Shown here: one piece after another, positions 30,741 through 38,294 of the stretch | Layout: every line of letters starts with the position of its first letter | Position numbering within the stretch: the first letter of the stretch is position 1 | Assembly: GCA_040754075.1 (NCBI GenBank) | Contig: JBFMDH010000011.1 | Coordinates: forward strand, 62,001 to 126,000 | DNA length: 64,000 nucleotides | Origin: Acidobacteriota bacterium | GTDB taxonomy: Bacteria > Acidobacteriota > Blastocatellia > UBA7656 | Direction: 5' to 3' | Program-made: the position numbers and the translations under genes | Notes under the pieces: generated by a model | Told to the model about the DNA's origin: nothing | Databases searched by the model: none | Seen by the model: the letters and a program-made list of their open reading frames with translations, nothing else

Positions 30741-31064
30741 ATGCAGGAAAACTTTGTAAAAATTATGGAGAGAATTTCTCTTGCCTTTGCGGCAAAGTAC
30801 AGTTTACCACCCAAAGTTTGTAAAGATATTGGCTTTCATATGGTTGATTAGCTTGATGATTATGAGCAACTGGGAAGGGTTTTTGATATTTCTCAAACAC
30901 TCAGTAATGAACAGACTTGCCAGATTATCGCGAAATTTCTAATCCATGCTACAAATCAGGTTGCCGCTGCTAAAAAATTAGCAGGCTATGGACCGATGGA
31001 AGATATCTTTAATGTTGGTATTTTGGAAGAAGATGATTTTGAAGAAATAACCAATGAAGAGTGA
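30741..31064 (+). pseudogene. Short unknown gene interrupted by an in-frame TAG
   Basis: The frame from ATG 30741 reads a plausible helical protein of 107 codons (MQENFVKIMERISLAFAAKY, then KVCKDIGFHMVD) but meets TAG at 30849-30851. The same frame then continues protein-like (LDDYEQLGRVFDISQTLSNE, then AAAKKLAGYGPMEDIF) to TGA at 31064 with an acidic end. A single G-to-A change in a TGG (Trp) codon would explain it. The family is not recognised. The gene lies directly behind the amidohydrolase and converges with the nucleotidyltransferase-like gene, five bases away. Confidence 0.65.
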
Positions 31065-31069
31065 CTTCA

Positions 31070-31699
31070 TTATTCACCCGGTCTTGTGCCTGCTACTGCC
31101 CGGTAAAGTTCAAGAAATTTATTCCGCACAGAAGCATCAAGCTTTTCGGCAAAAGCTGCATCAAGCGATTTTGCTTTAATCATTTCCTGAACATCCGCAA
31201 GGTCTTTCAAGCGGTCAGGCGCAGTCATTCCCGATGCAAGTTTCAATTCAATCAGTTTTTCAAGCGTGATGGTTTTCACTCCGTCAATCATCACAAGGTG
31301 TTCTTCGGGATTGGGAAACTGCACAGATTTCGGAAGCCCATCGCCTGGATATTCGTCAGTGGTGATAATTTCAATCGGCACATTCTCTTCTGATGTGCGA
31401 AATTTTTTTGTCGAACCTTCAAACGCTGGACGATAACCTAAACCAACCAATTCATCACGAAATTTTTGCAAACCTTCTTTGGTGAGCAATAAATCGATAT
31501 CTTCGGTAAATCGCCGATAACCATATTGATTCAAGGCAATCGCGCCAATCACCAGATAATCAATGCCATGTTCATCCAAATCATCGGCAATACGTCGCAA
31601 CGCATTATTTAAAAGGCTTTTACCCATAAAAAACCTCAAACCCTCTTCATAGGCTTCGGTTGGCGAAGACAGTATTTGTTGAAAATCTCTGGTCAGCAT
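31070..31699 (-). CDS. Nucleotidyltransferase-like protein
   Basis: A 209-residue cytoplasmic protein. The central motif YLVIGAIALNQYGYRRFTED followed by IDLLL is the nucleotidyltransferase-fold signature (GA/GG helix, then the DxD-type acidic pair). KTITLEKLIELKLASGMTAP, with RLKDLADVQEMI, matches the C-terminal helix of AbiEii/DUF6036-like enzymes. Related proteins serve as toxins of abortive-infection systems or as tRNA- and antibiotic-modifying enzymes, but no antitoxin partner is obvious here. GGAAT precedes the ATG. The window's most accessory-looking block starts here. Confidence 0.75.
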   Translation of the reverse strand: MLTRDFQQILSSPTEAYEEGLRFFMGKSLLNNALRRIADDLDEHGIDYLVIGAIALNQYGYRRFTEDIDLLLTKEGLQKFRDELVGLGYRPAFEGSTKKFRTSEENVPIEIITTDEYPGDGLPKSVQFPNPEEHLVMIDGVKTITLEKLIELKLASGMTAPDRLKDLADVQEMIKAKSLDAAFAEKLDASVRNKFLELYRAVAGTRPGE

Positions 31700-31848
31700 A
31701 TTCCATCTTCCAATCTGGTTGCCTTATCATACCACAGCCCAAGAACTGAACATCAAAATAAAAAAATCCGCCAGTATGCATTTTTGTTTGCAAACTAGCG
31801 GAGGAAACTATGGCAACGTTGATTTTTCGCTAACCGAAAACTTGCGGC

Positions 31849-32406
31849 TTATACGGCTTCTTTCAAAAATGTTTCTTCGTGCGCTTGATGGGTATTCCAA
31901 TGATGGAACAGCCAGTCTTCAAAGACGCGGGCTTCGGCAAGTTTGCCGCTAAAACGCGCGCGGTTGCGACCAATCAAAGCCAACACTTCCGCGTGATGCT
32001 GGCCGGCGCGGTCGCCCAGTCGCCCGAAATAATCGTAAAGCGCCGCGATGCGCGCAACTGAATCTTTTGCCGCCTGGACATTTTTAAAGCTCAAGGCGTT
32101 TCTAAAAAATCGGCTGTAGAGATTTTGTTCAAGCGCCGTTGTGGTATACAAATCGAAGTAGCCGCTGATTAAGCCTGCCGATTGCAGCACGCTTGCCACA
32201 TAACTCGGTTTGGTGCTGACCTTTTCCGCAATTTCACCGATTTCCGTTAAGCCCGATTTGAAAAGTTCAAGTATCTGACTTTTCTTTGAGGGCAGGGGCG
32301 CTTTACGAGTCGTGGTTCCCTTTTTAATTTGGTTTACTGAAACATTCGGCAAATCCGGTTGAAACGGCAGCACATTTGAATTAGTTAAAATTTCTTTTTC
32401 CTGCAT
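31849..32406 (-). CDS. Winged-helix-like protein of the Rad52/XRE locus
   Basis: A 185-residue protein from the ATG at 32406, which has an excellent AAGGAGGG box; an ATG nine codons upstream lacks one. Residues about 45-95 form a helix-turn-helix-like unit (KKSQILELFKSGLTEIGEIA then KVSTKPSYVASVLQSAGLIS). The C-terminal half is helical, with aromatic and His-rich ends (DWLFHHWNTHQAHEETFLKE). I do not recognise the full-length family. It lies 157 bases downstream of the SWIM-Rad52 gene on the same strand, and the two share a 13-bp upstream motif, suggesting joint regulation. Confidence 0.7.
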   Translation of the reverse strand: MQEKEILTNSNVLPFQPDLPNVSVNQIKKGTTTRKAPLPSKKSQILELFKSGLTEIGEIAEKVSTKPSYVASVLQSAGLISGYFDLYTTTALEQNLYSRFFRNALSFKNVQAAKDSVARIAALYDYFGRLGDRAGQHHAEVLALIGRNRARFSGKLAEARVFEDWLFHHWNTHQAHEETFLKEAV

Positions 32407-32474
32407 ATCATTTCCCTCCTTTGTGGAGAGCACATTCTTTACTAACGTCGATCAAAGACCGACTTCTCAACAAA

Positions 32475-32487
32475 TCTTGTTGACAAC
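32475..32487 (-). promoter_or_regulatory. Shared 13-bp motif upstream of the winged-helix gene
   Basis: The minus strand reads GTTGTCAACAAGA. An identical 13-mer lies at 33699-33711 upstream of the SWIM-Rad52 gene. The core GTTGTCAAC is a perfect odd palindrome. It sits 69-81 bases before the start at 32406. Confidence 0.5.
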
Positions 32488-32504
32488 TCTCATCTCCCAG
32501 TAAG

Positions 32505-32543
32505 CTTATTTGAGAGGCATTAATGTTCCACCTCTCAAACAAG
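32505..32543 (-). terminator. Hairpin after the SWIM-Rad52 gene
   Basis: CTTATTTGAGAGG (32505-32517) pairs with CCTCTCAAACAAG (32531-32543), 13-bp arms with one mismatch and a 13-base loop. It lies 21 bases beyond the SWIM-Rad52 stop. There is no T tract, so it may be a processing or attenuation hairpin. Confidence 0.5.
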
Positions 32544-32563
32544 TTACTTATTCTTTGCGAAAT

Positions 32564-33604
32564 TTATCCCGCCTGACGGAGTTCACCATCGTCTGAACTT
32601 TTGGATTTCAAATAATCAATCATGGCGCTGGCGGCGCGGCGCGATAATTCTTCGGGTTTGCAATTCAATAGTTCCTTGCATTCGGCTTCCGCATCAATCT
32701 TCTGTGAATTGGCAATGGCGCGAATCGCGACCAACTGGCGCGGGGTAACCAACTCCGCCATGGTTTTGGCAATCGGCTCTTTCGGAAAGCTGACTTTACT
32801 TGCGGTCGCTTCAATCTCCTCTTCTTCTTTGCGATAGAGTTCGCGGGCAATACCGAATTTCACCGCAGCGCGTTTCAAGGCATCGTGTTCGGCTTTCTTG
32901 ATTCCGGTTTCATCATAAGCGGTGCCGGTGCCGATGCCCTGGCGGGTGACGCCTTGAATGGTAAGCGAAGCGGTCACGGCAACCAAATCGCCAATCTGTT
33001 TGATGCTCACCACTTCATGCGACCAGTCAGGGCAGATGCGGTCAAGTAAATCGGCGACGGTGTGCCATTCGACATAATCGACTTCATGTTCACGCCCCTG
33101 GCGGTCGCGCCAACCGACGCGCTGTTTGACCATTTCGGGTTCTACCGATTGGGAAAGTTTTTTGAGCAATTGTTCAAACGGCAGCACGCGACCGGCGCTT
33201 GCCTGTCCGTTGACGAGATGAATATTGGCGTTTTCGTTCTGTGTCATTGGTGAAACAACCTCCTGCGTTTCGGTTTCTGAAATAACTGGGGTTTCTTGCA
33301 CCCCAATCATTTGGTTACGGGGTTGGTGATGACCGGCGTTTGCTTCCTCGGCTTCGAGGTGAAACTTAACGGCTAAAATATGTTCACAGCGAAAGCGCGG
33401 TTCGCGCACCGTGCGTTCCTGAAACTGCGCGCAACTGCATTTCACGCGCCCGTCTTCATCTTTCCAGACGCGAAAGGTCTCTTTGCGAAATCCCGGCGCG
33501 GTCACGTTGAACCCTTCAAAATCGCGCCCCACCAAACCCATTGCCGCAATTGCCTTAGCGCGACCGATAGCCGAATTGTTGTGTTCCGGTGCGTTATGAA
33601 TCAT
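32564..33604 (-). CDS. SWIM zinc finger fused to a Rad52-like strand-annealing domain
   Basis: A 346-residue cytoplasmic protein. The N-terminal SWIM-type finger has Cys56, Cys58, Cys73 and His75 (KCSCAQFQ and RCEHILAVK). A flexible linker follows (about 85-140). Residues about 140-260 form a Rad52/Rad22-like domain: LLDRICPDWSHEVVSIKQIG, AVTASLTIQGVTRQGIGTGT, KKAEHDALKRAAVKFGIARE. The tail (about 270-340) is a small helical module (VTPRQLVAIRAIANSQKIDA). Rad52 and DdrA-like proteins anneal single strands and protect DNA ends, and SWIM domains bind DNA or partners in several repair complexes. The domain assignments come from motifs; the joint function is inferred. The gene is divergent from an XRE/IrrE-like pair. 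Confidence 0.82.
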   Translation of the reverse strand: MIHNAPEHNNSAIGRAKAIAAMGLVGRDFEGFNVTAPGFRKETFRVWKDEDGRVKCSCAQFQERTVREPRFRCEHILAVKFHLEAEEANAGHHQPRNQMIGVQETPVISETETQEVVSPMTQNENANIHLVNGQASAGRVLPFEQLLKKLSQSVEPEMVKQRVGWRDRQGREHEVDYVEWHTVADLLDRICPDWSHEVVSIKQIGDLVAVTASLTIQGVTRQGIGTGTAYDETGIKKAEHDALKRAAVKFGIARELYRKEEEEIEATASKVSFPKEPIAKTMAELVTPRQLVAIRAIANSQKIDAEAECKELLNCKPEELSRRAASAMIDYLKSKSSDDGELRQAG

Positions 33605-33654
33605 TGTGTGTCTCTCCTAACTTCTTTACTCATGCCAACCGGCGTTTGATACAT

Positions 33655-33721
33655 CGCAAAGCGCGTTGCTCGAAGAAAACCCCGTACCCTCGTCCGTTTC
33701 TTGTTGACAACGCGCTTTGCG
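33655..33721. repeat. Perfect 14-bp inverted repeat in the SWIM-Rad52 leader
   Basis: CGCAAAGCGCGTTG (33655-33668) and CAACGCGCTTTGCG (33708-33721) are exact inverses, 39 bases apart. The right arm overlaps the shared 13-mer at 33699-33711. The element lies 51-117 bases upstream of the SWIM-Rad52 start. Confidence 0.75.
33699..33711 (-). promoter_or_regulatory. Shared 13-bp motif upstream of the SWIM-Rad52 gene
   Basis: Minus strand GTTGTCAACAAGA, identical to 32475-32487. It is placed 95-107 bases before the start at 33604. Confidence 0.5.
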
Positions 33722-33779
33722 AATCTTTTTAAGTTGCCAGCCGCCTTATCATTTCCTTGTACGTTCAAAAATCTTATCG

Positions 33780-33797
33780 TGTTTCATACGTGAAACA
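33780..33797. promoter_or_regulatory. 18-bp palindromic operator in the divergent region
   Basis: TGTTTCATACGTGAAACA has perfect 7-bp arms around TACG. A further half-site TGAAACA lies at 33855-33861, inside the predicted promoter of the XRE gene. The placement suits autoregulation by the XRE protein and control of the divergent SWIM-Rad52 gene. Confidence 0.65.
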
Positions 33798-33840
33798 ATG
33801 TATCATAGCCCTGTGACTGTTGCAAGAATAAAATAAAGTG

Positions 33841-33869
33841 TTGCGTGCAATACTTGAAACATGTTATAA
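33841..33869 (+). promoter_or_regulatory. Likely promoter of the XRE gene
   Basis: TTGCGT (33841-33846) and TTATAA (33864-33869) with 17-bp spacing, 35 bases before the XRE start. A TGAAACA half-site lies in the spacer, where a bound repressor would block polymerase. Confidence 0.55.
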
Positions 33870-33904
33870 AAAGACCGGTAAAACAGCAGGAAGGAGTGTC
33901 TACA

Positions 33905-34327
33905 ATGAACATCGAACCCACATTAAACATCGTTGAGTTGGGCGAGTACGTGAAACGCAAACGCGAAGATGACAAGTTGTCTTTGCGTGAAGTGGCAAAA
34001 AAAATCAACGTCAGCGCCTCGACGCTCTCGCGCATCGAAAATGGCATTGGCGTGCCCGACAGCGCCACGCTTGCGCGGCTCGCCGCCTGGCTTGGCATAC
34101 CGCTTGAGCGATTGATGAAAGGGTCTTTGCTCAGCGAACATTTAACCAGAGATGCGGCACAGGCTGATGATTGGGCAGAGCCTGTGATATATTTTCCCAC
34201 GGAATCCACGCCGAATATTGTTGAAGCTCACTTGCGCGCCGACCGCAAATTGAACCCCGAAATGGCCAAGGCGCTCGCAGAGCTTTTCCGTGTCGCGTAC
34301 AAACAGTTCGCCGACAAAGAGAAATAA
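33905..34327 (+). CDS. XRE-family transcriptional regulator
   Basis: A 140-residue protein. The ATG at 33905 follows AAGGAG; a longer frame starting at 33845 lacks such a box. The lambda-repressor-like helix-turn-helix spans about 12-70: LGEYVKRKREDDKLSLREVA, NVSASTLSRIENGIGVPDSA, LARLAAWLGIPLERLM. The C-terminal part is helical (NPEMAKALAELFRVAYKQFA). It is followed 87 bases later by an ImmA/IrrE-like gene. In such pairs the peptidase normally cleaves the XRE repressor after a DNA-damage or stress signal. The palindrome at 33780 is its most likely operator. Confidence 0.9.
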   Translation: MNIEPTLNIVELGEYVKRKREDDKLSLREVAKKINVSASTLSRIENGIGVPDSATLARLAAWLGIPLERLMKGSLLSEHLTRDAAQADDWAEPVIYFPTESTPNIVEAHLRADRKLNPEMAKALAELFRVAYKQFADKEK

Positions 34328-34414
34328 CTGGAATTGTTCAACCGCGAGTAAAAACCGGGTTGACTATTTGTTGAACAGTTTCATTCATTGCATCATCAGT
34401 CGAAAGAAGTTGGT

Positions 34415-35044
34415 ATGGAAAACGAAACCGCAGAACAGCCCTTTTCGCTCGAAGACTTGTTGCCGCCGACCGCCAAACGTCGCGTACACGAACGCATCGC
34501 CCTCAAAATACGCGAATTTGCCGGTGTCACAATCGATCAGATATTGAACCCCTGGGAACTCGCCCCTTACGTTAAACTCCGGGTCGTCAATATACGCGAT
34601 GTGAAAGGACTCTCTGAAGAAGCCCGTAAACAACTGCTCCGCATGGATGGCAAAGGATGGTCGGGCGGCGCAAGTCGCCCGTTACCCGATGGCTCGCGTT
34701 TGGTATTTTTAAATCCCACCCACGGCAAAGAACGTCAGGCTGCAACCTTGATGGAAGAGGTCTGTCACGTCATCCTGGGTCATTCGCCGACCAGCATTCG
34801 CACCGAGCATTCCGACGAGCAGATCAATTTCCGCAACTTCAACGAAAATCAGGAAGAGGTCGCTTATGCGGTTGGCGCAGCCGCTTTGGTTCCCTTCTTT
34901 CCCTTAAAGCTCGCGGTTGATGAAGGCTTCTCATCAAATCGAATCGCTCGTCGTTTCGGCGTCAGCCGCGAACTGGTTGAGTACCGCATCAAAGTGTGCC
35001 GTTTGTGGGAAGCCTACAAACAGAAACAAAAGAGCGTGAGTTAA
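34415..35044 (+). CDS. ImmA/IrrE-like protein with altered zinc motif
   Basis: A 209-residue protein starting at ATG 34415 behind AAAGAAG. The family architecture is clear: an N-terminal helix bundle, a beta segment ending RLVFLNPTHGKERQAATLME, the motif region EEVCHVILGH, the second conserved helix EEVAYAVGAAALVPFFPL and the end helix IARRFGVSRELVEYRI. In place of the HExxH zinc motif it has Glu114-Glu-Val-Cys-His118, so the first ligand histidine is a glutamate. The nearby His123 could contribute. It may be a metal-independent sensor or use a modified site. It should act on the XRE protein encoded upstream. Confidence 0.8.
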   Translation: MENETAEQPFSLEDLLPPTAKRRVHERIALKIREFAGVTIDQILNPWELAPYVKLRVVNIRDVKGLSEEARKQLLRMDGKGWSGGASRPLPDGSRLVFLNPTHGKERQAATLMEEVCHVILGHSPTSIRTEHSDEQINFRNFNENQEEVAYAVGAAALVPFFPLKLAVDEGFSSNRIARRFGVSRELVEYRIKVCRLWEAYKQKQKSVS

Positions 35045-35078
35045 ATAGCGCAAGCCTCGACTTAATTTCATTTCCAAA

Positions 35079-35720
35079 ATGAATCCGTTTATGCCAAAAG
35101 CCACGACTAAGAAGAAGTCTGTCTACGAGGTTCATCCAAGCGTAGCAATGGTGAAAGATTGGATAGAACGTTTACCGGAAAAGACCGGTAGAAGTTTGGA
35201 CGAATGGGTTCAGTTGGTAAAAAGCGCAGGTCCCACCTCTGAAAAAGAACAACGCCGGTGGCTTAAAGAAACTTATGGACTTGGCACCAATTCCGCCTGG
35301 TGGATTGCCGAACGCGCCGCAGGTAAAGGATTGGAAGACGGTGACCCTGAAACCTACCTCATTGCTGCCGAAAAATATGTTGAGGACATGTTTGCAGGCT
35401 CCAAAACCAAACTAAAACCGCTCTACGACGCGCTCTTGAAACTCGCCAAAAGCATCGGCAAAGAGGTCAAAGCCTGTCCCTGCAAAACCATCGTGCCGCT
35501 TTATCGCAAACACGTCTTCGCGCAAATCAAACCGACGACCCGCACCCGCATTGATTTCGGCTTCGCGCTCAAAAATACCCAACCGACGAAAAGGCTCCTA
35601 TCAACCGGCGGTTTTGAAAAAGGCGACCGCATCACCCACCGCATCGAAATTACTTCGCTTACAGACATTGATGACGAGGTGAAACAGTGGTTACGGAAAG
35701 CCTACGAAATGGACGTTTGA
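35079..35720 (+). CDS. DUF4287-DUF5655 protein
   Basis: A 213-residue cytoplasmic protein. A DUF4287 unit is at about 18-65 (HPSVAMVKDWIERLPEKTGR, then RWLKETYGLGTNSAWWIAER), and DUF5655 is at about 110-200 (YDALLKLAKSIGKEVKACPC, VFAQIKPTTRTRIDFGFAL). The two domains are often found fused. DUF5655 resembles an endonuclease-associated or nucleic-acid-binding fold, but no role is proven. It follows the IrrE-like gene by 34 bases and may be in the same operon. A second ATG four codons in is equally possible as the start. Confidence 0.8.
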   Translation: MNPFMPKATTKKKSVYEVHPSVAMVKDWIERLPEKTGRSLDEWVQLVKSAGPTSEKEQRRWLKETYGLGTNSAWWIAERAAGKGLEDGDPETYLIAAEKYVEDMFAGSKTKLKPLYDALLKLAKSIGKEVKACPCKTIVPLYRKHVFAQIKPTTRTRIDFGFALKNTQPTKRLLSTGGFEKGDRITHRIEITSLTDIDDEVKQWLRKAYEMDV

Positions 35721-35753
35721 TTTCTTTCCCATAGCACCGTAACGGAAAATTTT

Positions 35754-36128
35754 ATGAAAGGCAGAATTTTTTTATTTCAATGGGATGAAGTGAGCGCCGC
35801 AAAACGCGCCGAAGCCTTACGCACCAACGGTTGGCAGGTTGACTATGAAGCCGAAGATGGCGCACGTGGCGGCAAAAAAGTTCTCGAAAATCCTCCAGAC
35901 ATCGTCTTACTTGATTTAGCTCGTCGCGCTTCGCATTCACGCGCAACCGCCGGTGGCTTGCGCGGCTATAAAGCCGGACGATATCTCAACCTGCTCTTTA
36001 TTGATGGCAAACCGGAAGACCTTGAAAAGACCCGTGCCAAAGTAACCGCCGCGCAATTTACGACTTCGTTAGAATTGCTTAAAACACTCGACCAATTTGC
36101 CAATATAGGTTTGCGCCAAACTTCTTAA
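35754..36128 (+). CDS. Degenerate response-regulator-receiver-like protein
   Basis: A 124-residue protein with a CheY-like beta-alpha layout: IFLFQWDEVSAAKRAEALR, WQVDYEAEDG, NPPDIVLLDLARRASHSRAT, LNLLFIDG. The acidic pocket of a true receiver is reduced: the phospho-acceptor position falls in LLDLARR. The C-terminus keeps a helix but not the usual Thr/Lys motif. It may act as a phosphorylation-independent partner. It lies 33 bases after the DUF5655 gene, in the same direction. Confidence 0.65.
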   Translation: MKGRIFLFQWDEVSAAKRAEALRTNGWQVDYEAEDGARGGKKVLENPPDIVLLDLARRASHSRATAGGLRGYKAGRYLNLLFIDGKPEDLEKTRAKVTAAQFTTSLELLKTLDQFANIGLRQTS

Positions 36129-36282
36129 ACCGATTTCAAAGGCTTTTTCAACTTTTCAACTCTCGCATTGTCAATCGCGTCTCAGAGTTGACGCGCTGAA
36201 AATCGCAGACTAGGCTTTTACAGAGTAATTTCTTCAACTACTCAGCCGACAAACTCTATTTCAAGCTCGGAGGAAATTCGCG

Positions 36283-37521
36283 ATGAAGCGTTTATTCGCA
36301 TTTTCCATAGTGTTTTCGCTACTCTTCTCACTATCGAATGCCGATACAACACCCAAATTGCCCGACTGGTCGCAATGGCGTGGCAATGAGCGCACCAACA
36401 TCTCCACCGAAACCGGACTGCTGAAATCCTGGTCGGGAGCGCCGCCCACTGTCTGGTCGATTCAAGGATTGGGTCCCGGTTACGGCTCGCTTGCCATCAA
36501 AGACGACCGCATTTTTGTGCAGGGCGGAAAAGATAATCAAAGCACGGTTTTCTGTTTAAATCGCGCCGATGGCAAAACCGTTTGGACAACTGCGCTGGGT
36601 CCGCTTCTTGACCAAGATCGCGGCGATGGGCCACGCGGCACGCCGACCATTGATGGCGACCGAATTTATGTGCTTTCGGAAAATGGCGACCTCGCCTGTT
36701 TGCGCGCCAAAGATGGCTCTGCCATTTGGAAGAAAAATATTCTCAAAGAATATAACGGCAACAATATTATCTGGCACATCAGCGAATCGCCTCTGGTTGA
36801 TGGCAACAATTTGATTGTCATGCCCGGCGGCAATCAGGCTTGTCTGGTCGCGCTCGATAAGATGACCGGCAAAACTGTCTGGACAACCAAAGAGTTGAGC
36901 GACCCTGCCGGTTATGCTTCCTGCATTGTTGCCAATGTTGATGGTGTGCGAACCATTGTCGGATTTACCGCCAGAGCCTGTGTCGGCGTTCGCGCTGCGG
37001 ATGGCAAGTTGATGTGGCGCAATTCTTCGGCTTCAAATAACACCGCTAACTGTTCGACGCCGGTTTTTTATAACAACAAGGTTTTCTACACCTCGGCTTA
37101 CGGAACCGGTTGCGCGTTACTTGATTTAAGCGCCAGCAATGGGACGGTTTCCGCCAAGGAGGTCTATTTCAATCGCGAGATGCAAAATCATCACGGCGGG
37201 GTTGTGTTGTTGAATGGTTATCTCTATGGCTTTTCCAATTCGATTCTCACCTGCATGGAATTCGCAACGGGCAAAGTCATATGGCGCGACCGCAGCGTCG
37301 GCAAAGGCTCACTTACCGTTGCAGACGGACATCTCTACCTGCTGAGCGAGAAAAACCTGGTCGGACTTGCCGAAGCAACTCCCGAAGGCTACAAAGAGAA
37401 AGGGCGATTTTCTATCCCTGACCAGGGGCTTGATAGCTGGGCATACCCCGTAGTTTGTGGCGGCAAACTTTACATTCGCAATCAAGGCACACTCACCTGT
37501 TATGATGTGAAGGCGAAATAA
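36283..37521 (+). CDS. Secreted PQQ-type beta-propeller protein
   Basis: A 412-residue exported protein with signal peptide LFAFSIVFSLLFSLSNA. Repeated blades with the W/G dockings of PQQ/BamB-like propellers follow: GYGSLAIKDDRIFVQGG, DGKTVWTTALGP, AKDGSAIWKKNIL, TGKTVWTTKELSD, ATGKVIWRDRSVG. No PQQ-ligand residues of a dehydrogenase are evident, so it is likely a scaffold or binding protein of the periplasm. CGGAGGAAATTCGCG precedes the ATG. It stands alone, with a hairpin following. Confidence 0.88.
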   Translation: MKRLFAFSIVFSLLFSLSNADTTPKLPDWSQWRGNERTNISTETGLLKSWSGAPPTVWSIQGLGPGYGSLAIKDDRIFVQGGKDNQSTVFCLNRADGKTVWTTALGPLLDQDRGDGPRGTPTIDGDRIYVLSENGDLACLRAKDGSAIWKKNILKEYNGNNIIWHISESPLVDGNNLIVMPGGNQACLVALDKMTGKTVWTTKELSDPAGYASCIVANVDGVRTIVGFTARACVGVRAADGKLMWRNSSASNNTANCSTPVFYNNKVFYTSAYGTGCALLDLSASNGTVSAKEVYFNREMQNHHGGVVLLNGYLYGFSNSILTCMEFATGKVIWRDRSVGKGSLTVADGHLYLLSEKNLVGLAEATPEGYKEKGRFSIPDQGLDSWAYPVVCGGKLYIRNQGTLTCYDVKAK

Positions 37522-37548
37522 AAATTTCAGAGAAGTATGGTTACACTT

Positions 37549-37624
37549 AAGCTGGCAATTTAGAGTTCGGATTTTCAGTTGATGATTTTGAACCAACAAA
37601 AAAACCGAACTCTAAATTGCCAAT
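37549..37624. repeat. Inverted repeat after the PQQ-propeller gene
   Basis: GGCAATTTAGAGTTCGG and CCGAACTCTAAATTGCC are exact 17-bp inverses separated by roughly 40 bases. The arms are not tandem repeats, unlike most intergenic elements here. It may serve as a transcript end. Confidence 0.75.
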
Positions 37625-37767
37625 TGTTTAAATCTCAGCAAAATCCTGTCTGATTCTTCCTCAATGTAAATTTTTGCGGGTCGCGCAGCACACCTTTATC
37701 CATCTTTTTGCCATCACACTAGCGCAGAGGGGTCAACAGCTACTTTCAAGAATAAGGACAAACGTAT

Positions 37768-38271
37768 ATGAAAATGGAACACATCAAAAAAGGCATTGCC
37801 GGAGCCTTCATTGCCCTGACACTCATCCTCAGTGTTGGCGTCATGACAGAAAGCACGGCGCAAGCGCAAGACCGCCGATGGTCGCGTGACCGCGATGATC
37901 GTAATGACCATCGTTATAATGACCGTAATCGTGACTGGCAACGGCAACGCGAATGGGAGCGGCAACGCGAAATCGAACGCCGACGCGCCTGGGAACGCGA
38001 ACGCGCCAGACGCGAAGCCTATCGTTATAGAAGTTATCCAAACGGCGGGTATGGCAATTATGGCGGTTATAATAACAACAATTATAATAACGAATTGCAG
38101 AAAGGTTATCGCGACGGGTTTAAGGAAGGAAAGGATGATGCGAAGGACCGCAAATATCCGAATCCGAACTATCACGGCAAATTCCGCAATGGCAATTATG
38201 CTTATCGCGAAGGCTTCCAAAGAGGCTATGACCAGGGCTATCGCCAGTATGCCTCTTATCGCCGCTGGTAA
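37768..38271 (+). CDS. Secreted Arg-rich low-complexity protein
   Basis: A 167-residue exported protein: signal peptide GAFIALTLILSVGVMTESTA, then a strongly charged Arg/Asp/Asn/Trp segment (about 35-95, for example RDWQRQREWERQREIERRRA), a Gly/Tyr/Asn-rich stretch (GGYGNYGGYNNNNYNNE), and two related motifs, YRDGFKEGKDDAKD and YREGFQRGYDQGYRQY, that form a short repeat. The end motifs resemble those of other acidobacterial secreted proteins. No enzyme domain is seen; it could interact with nucleic acid or polyanions outside the cell. A perfect-palindrome terminator follows. Confidence 0.7.
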   Translation: MKMEHIKKGIAGAFIALTLILSVGVMTESTAQAQDRRWSRDRDDRNDHRYNDRNRDWQRQREWERQREIERRRAWERERARREAYRYRSYPNGGYGNYGGYNNNNYNNELQKGYRDGFKEGKDDAKDRKYPNPNYHGKFRNGNYAYREGFQRGYDQGYRQYASYRRW

Positions 38272-38294
38272 CGCTTAAAGTTAATACAAAAACC

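Noticed and set aside
30849-30851. TAG read as pyrrolysine or by suppression
   Set aside because: Nothing in the window suggests a pyrrolysine system, and ordinary mutation of a Trp codon is simpler.
27675-36200. Short palindromes such as GTCGGTCAGAGATCGAC (27.7 kb) and GTCGATCAAAGACCGAC (32.4 kb)
   Set aside because: They look related but are short and few; no regulatory meaning can be supported from this window alone.
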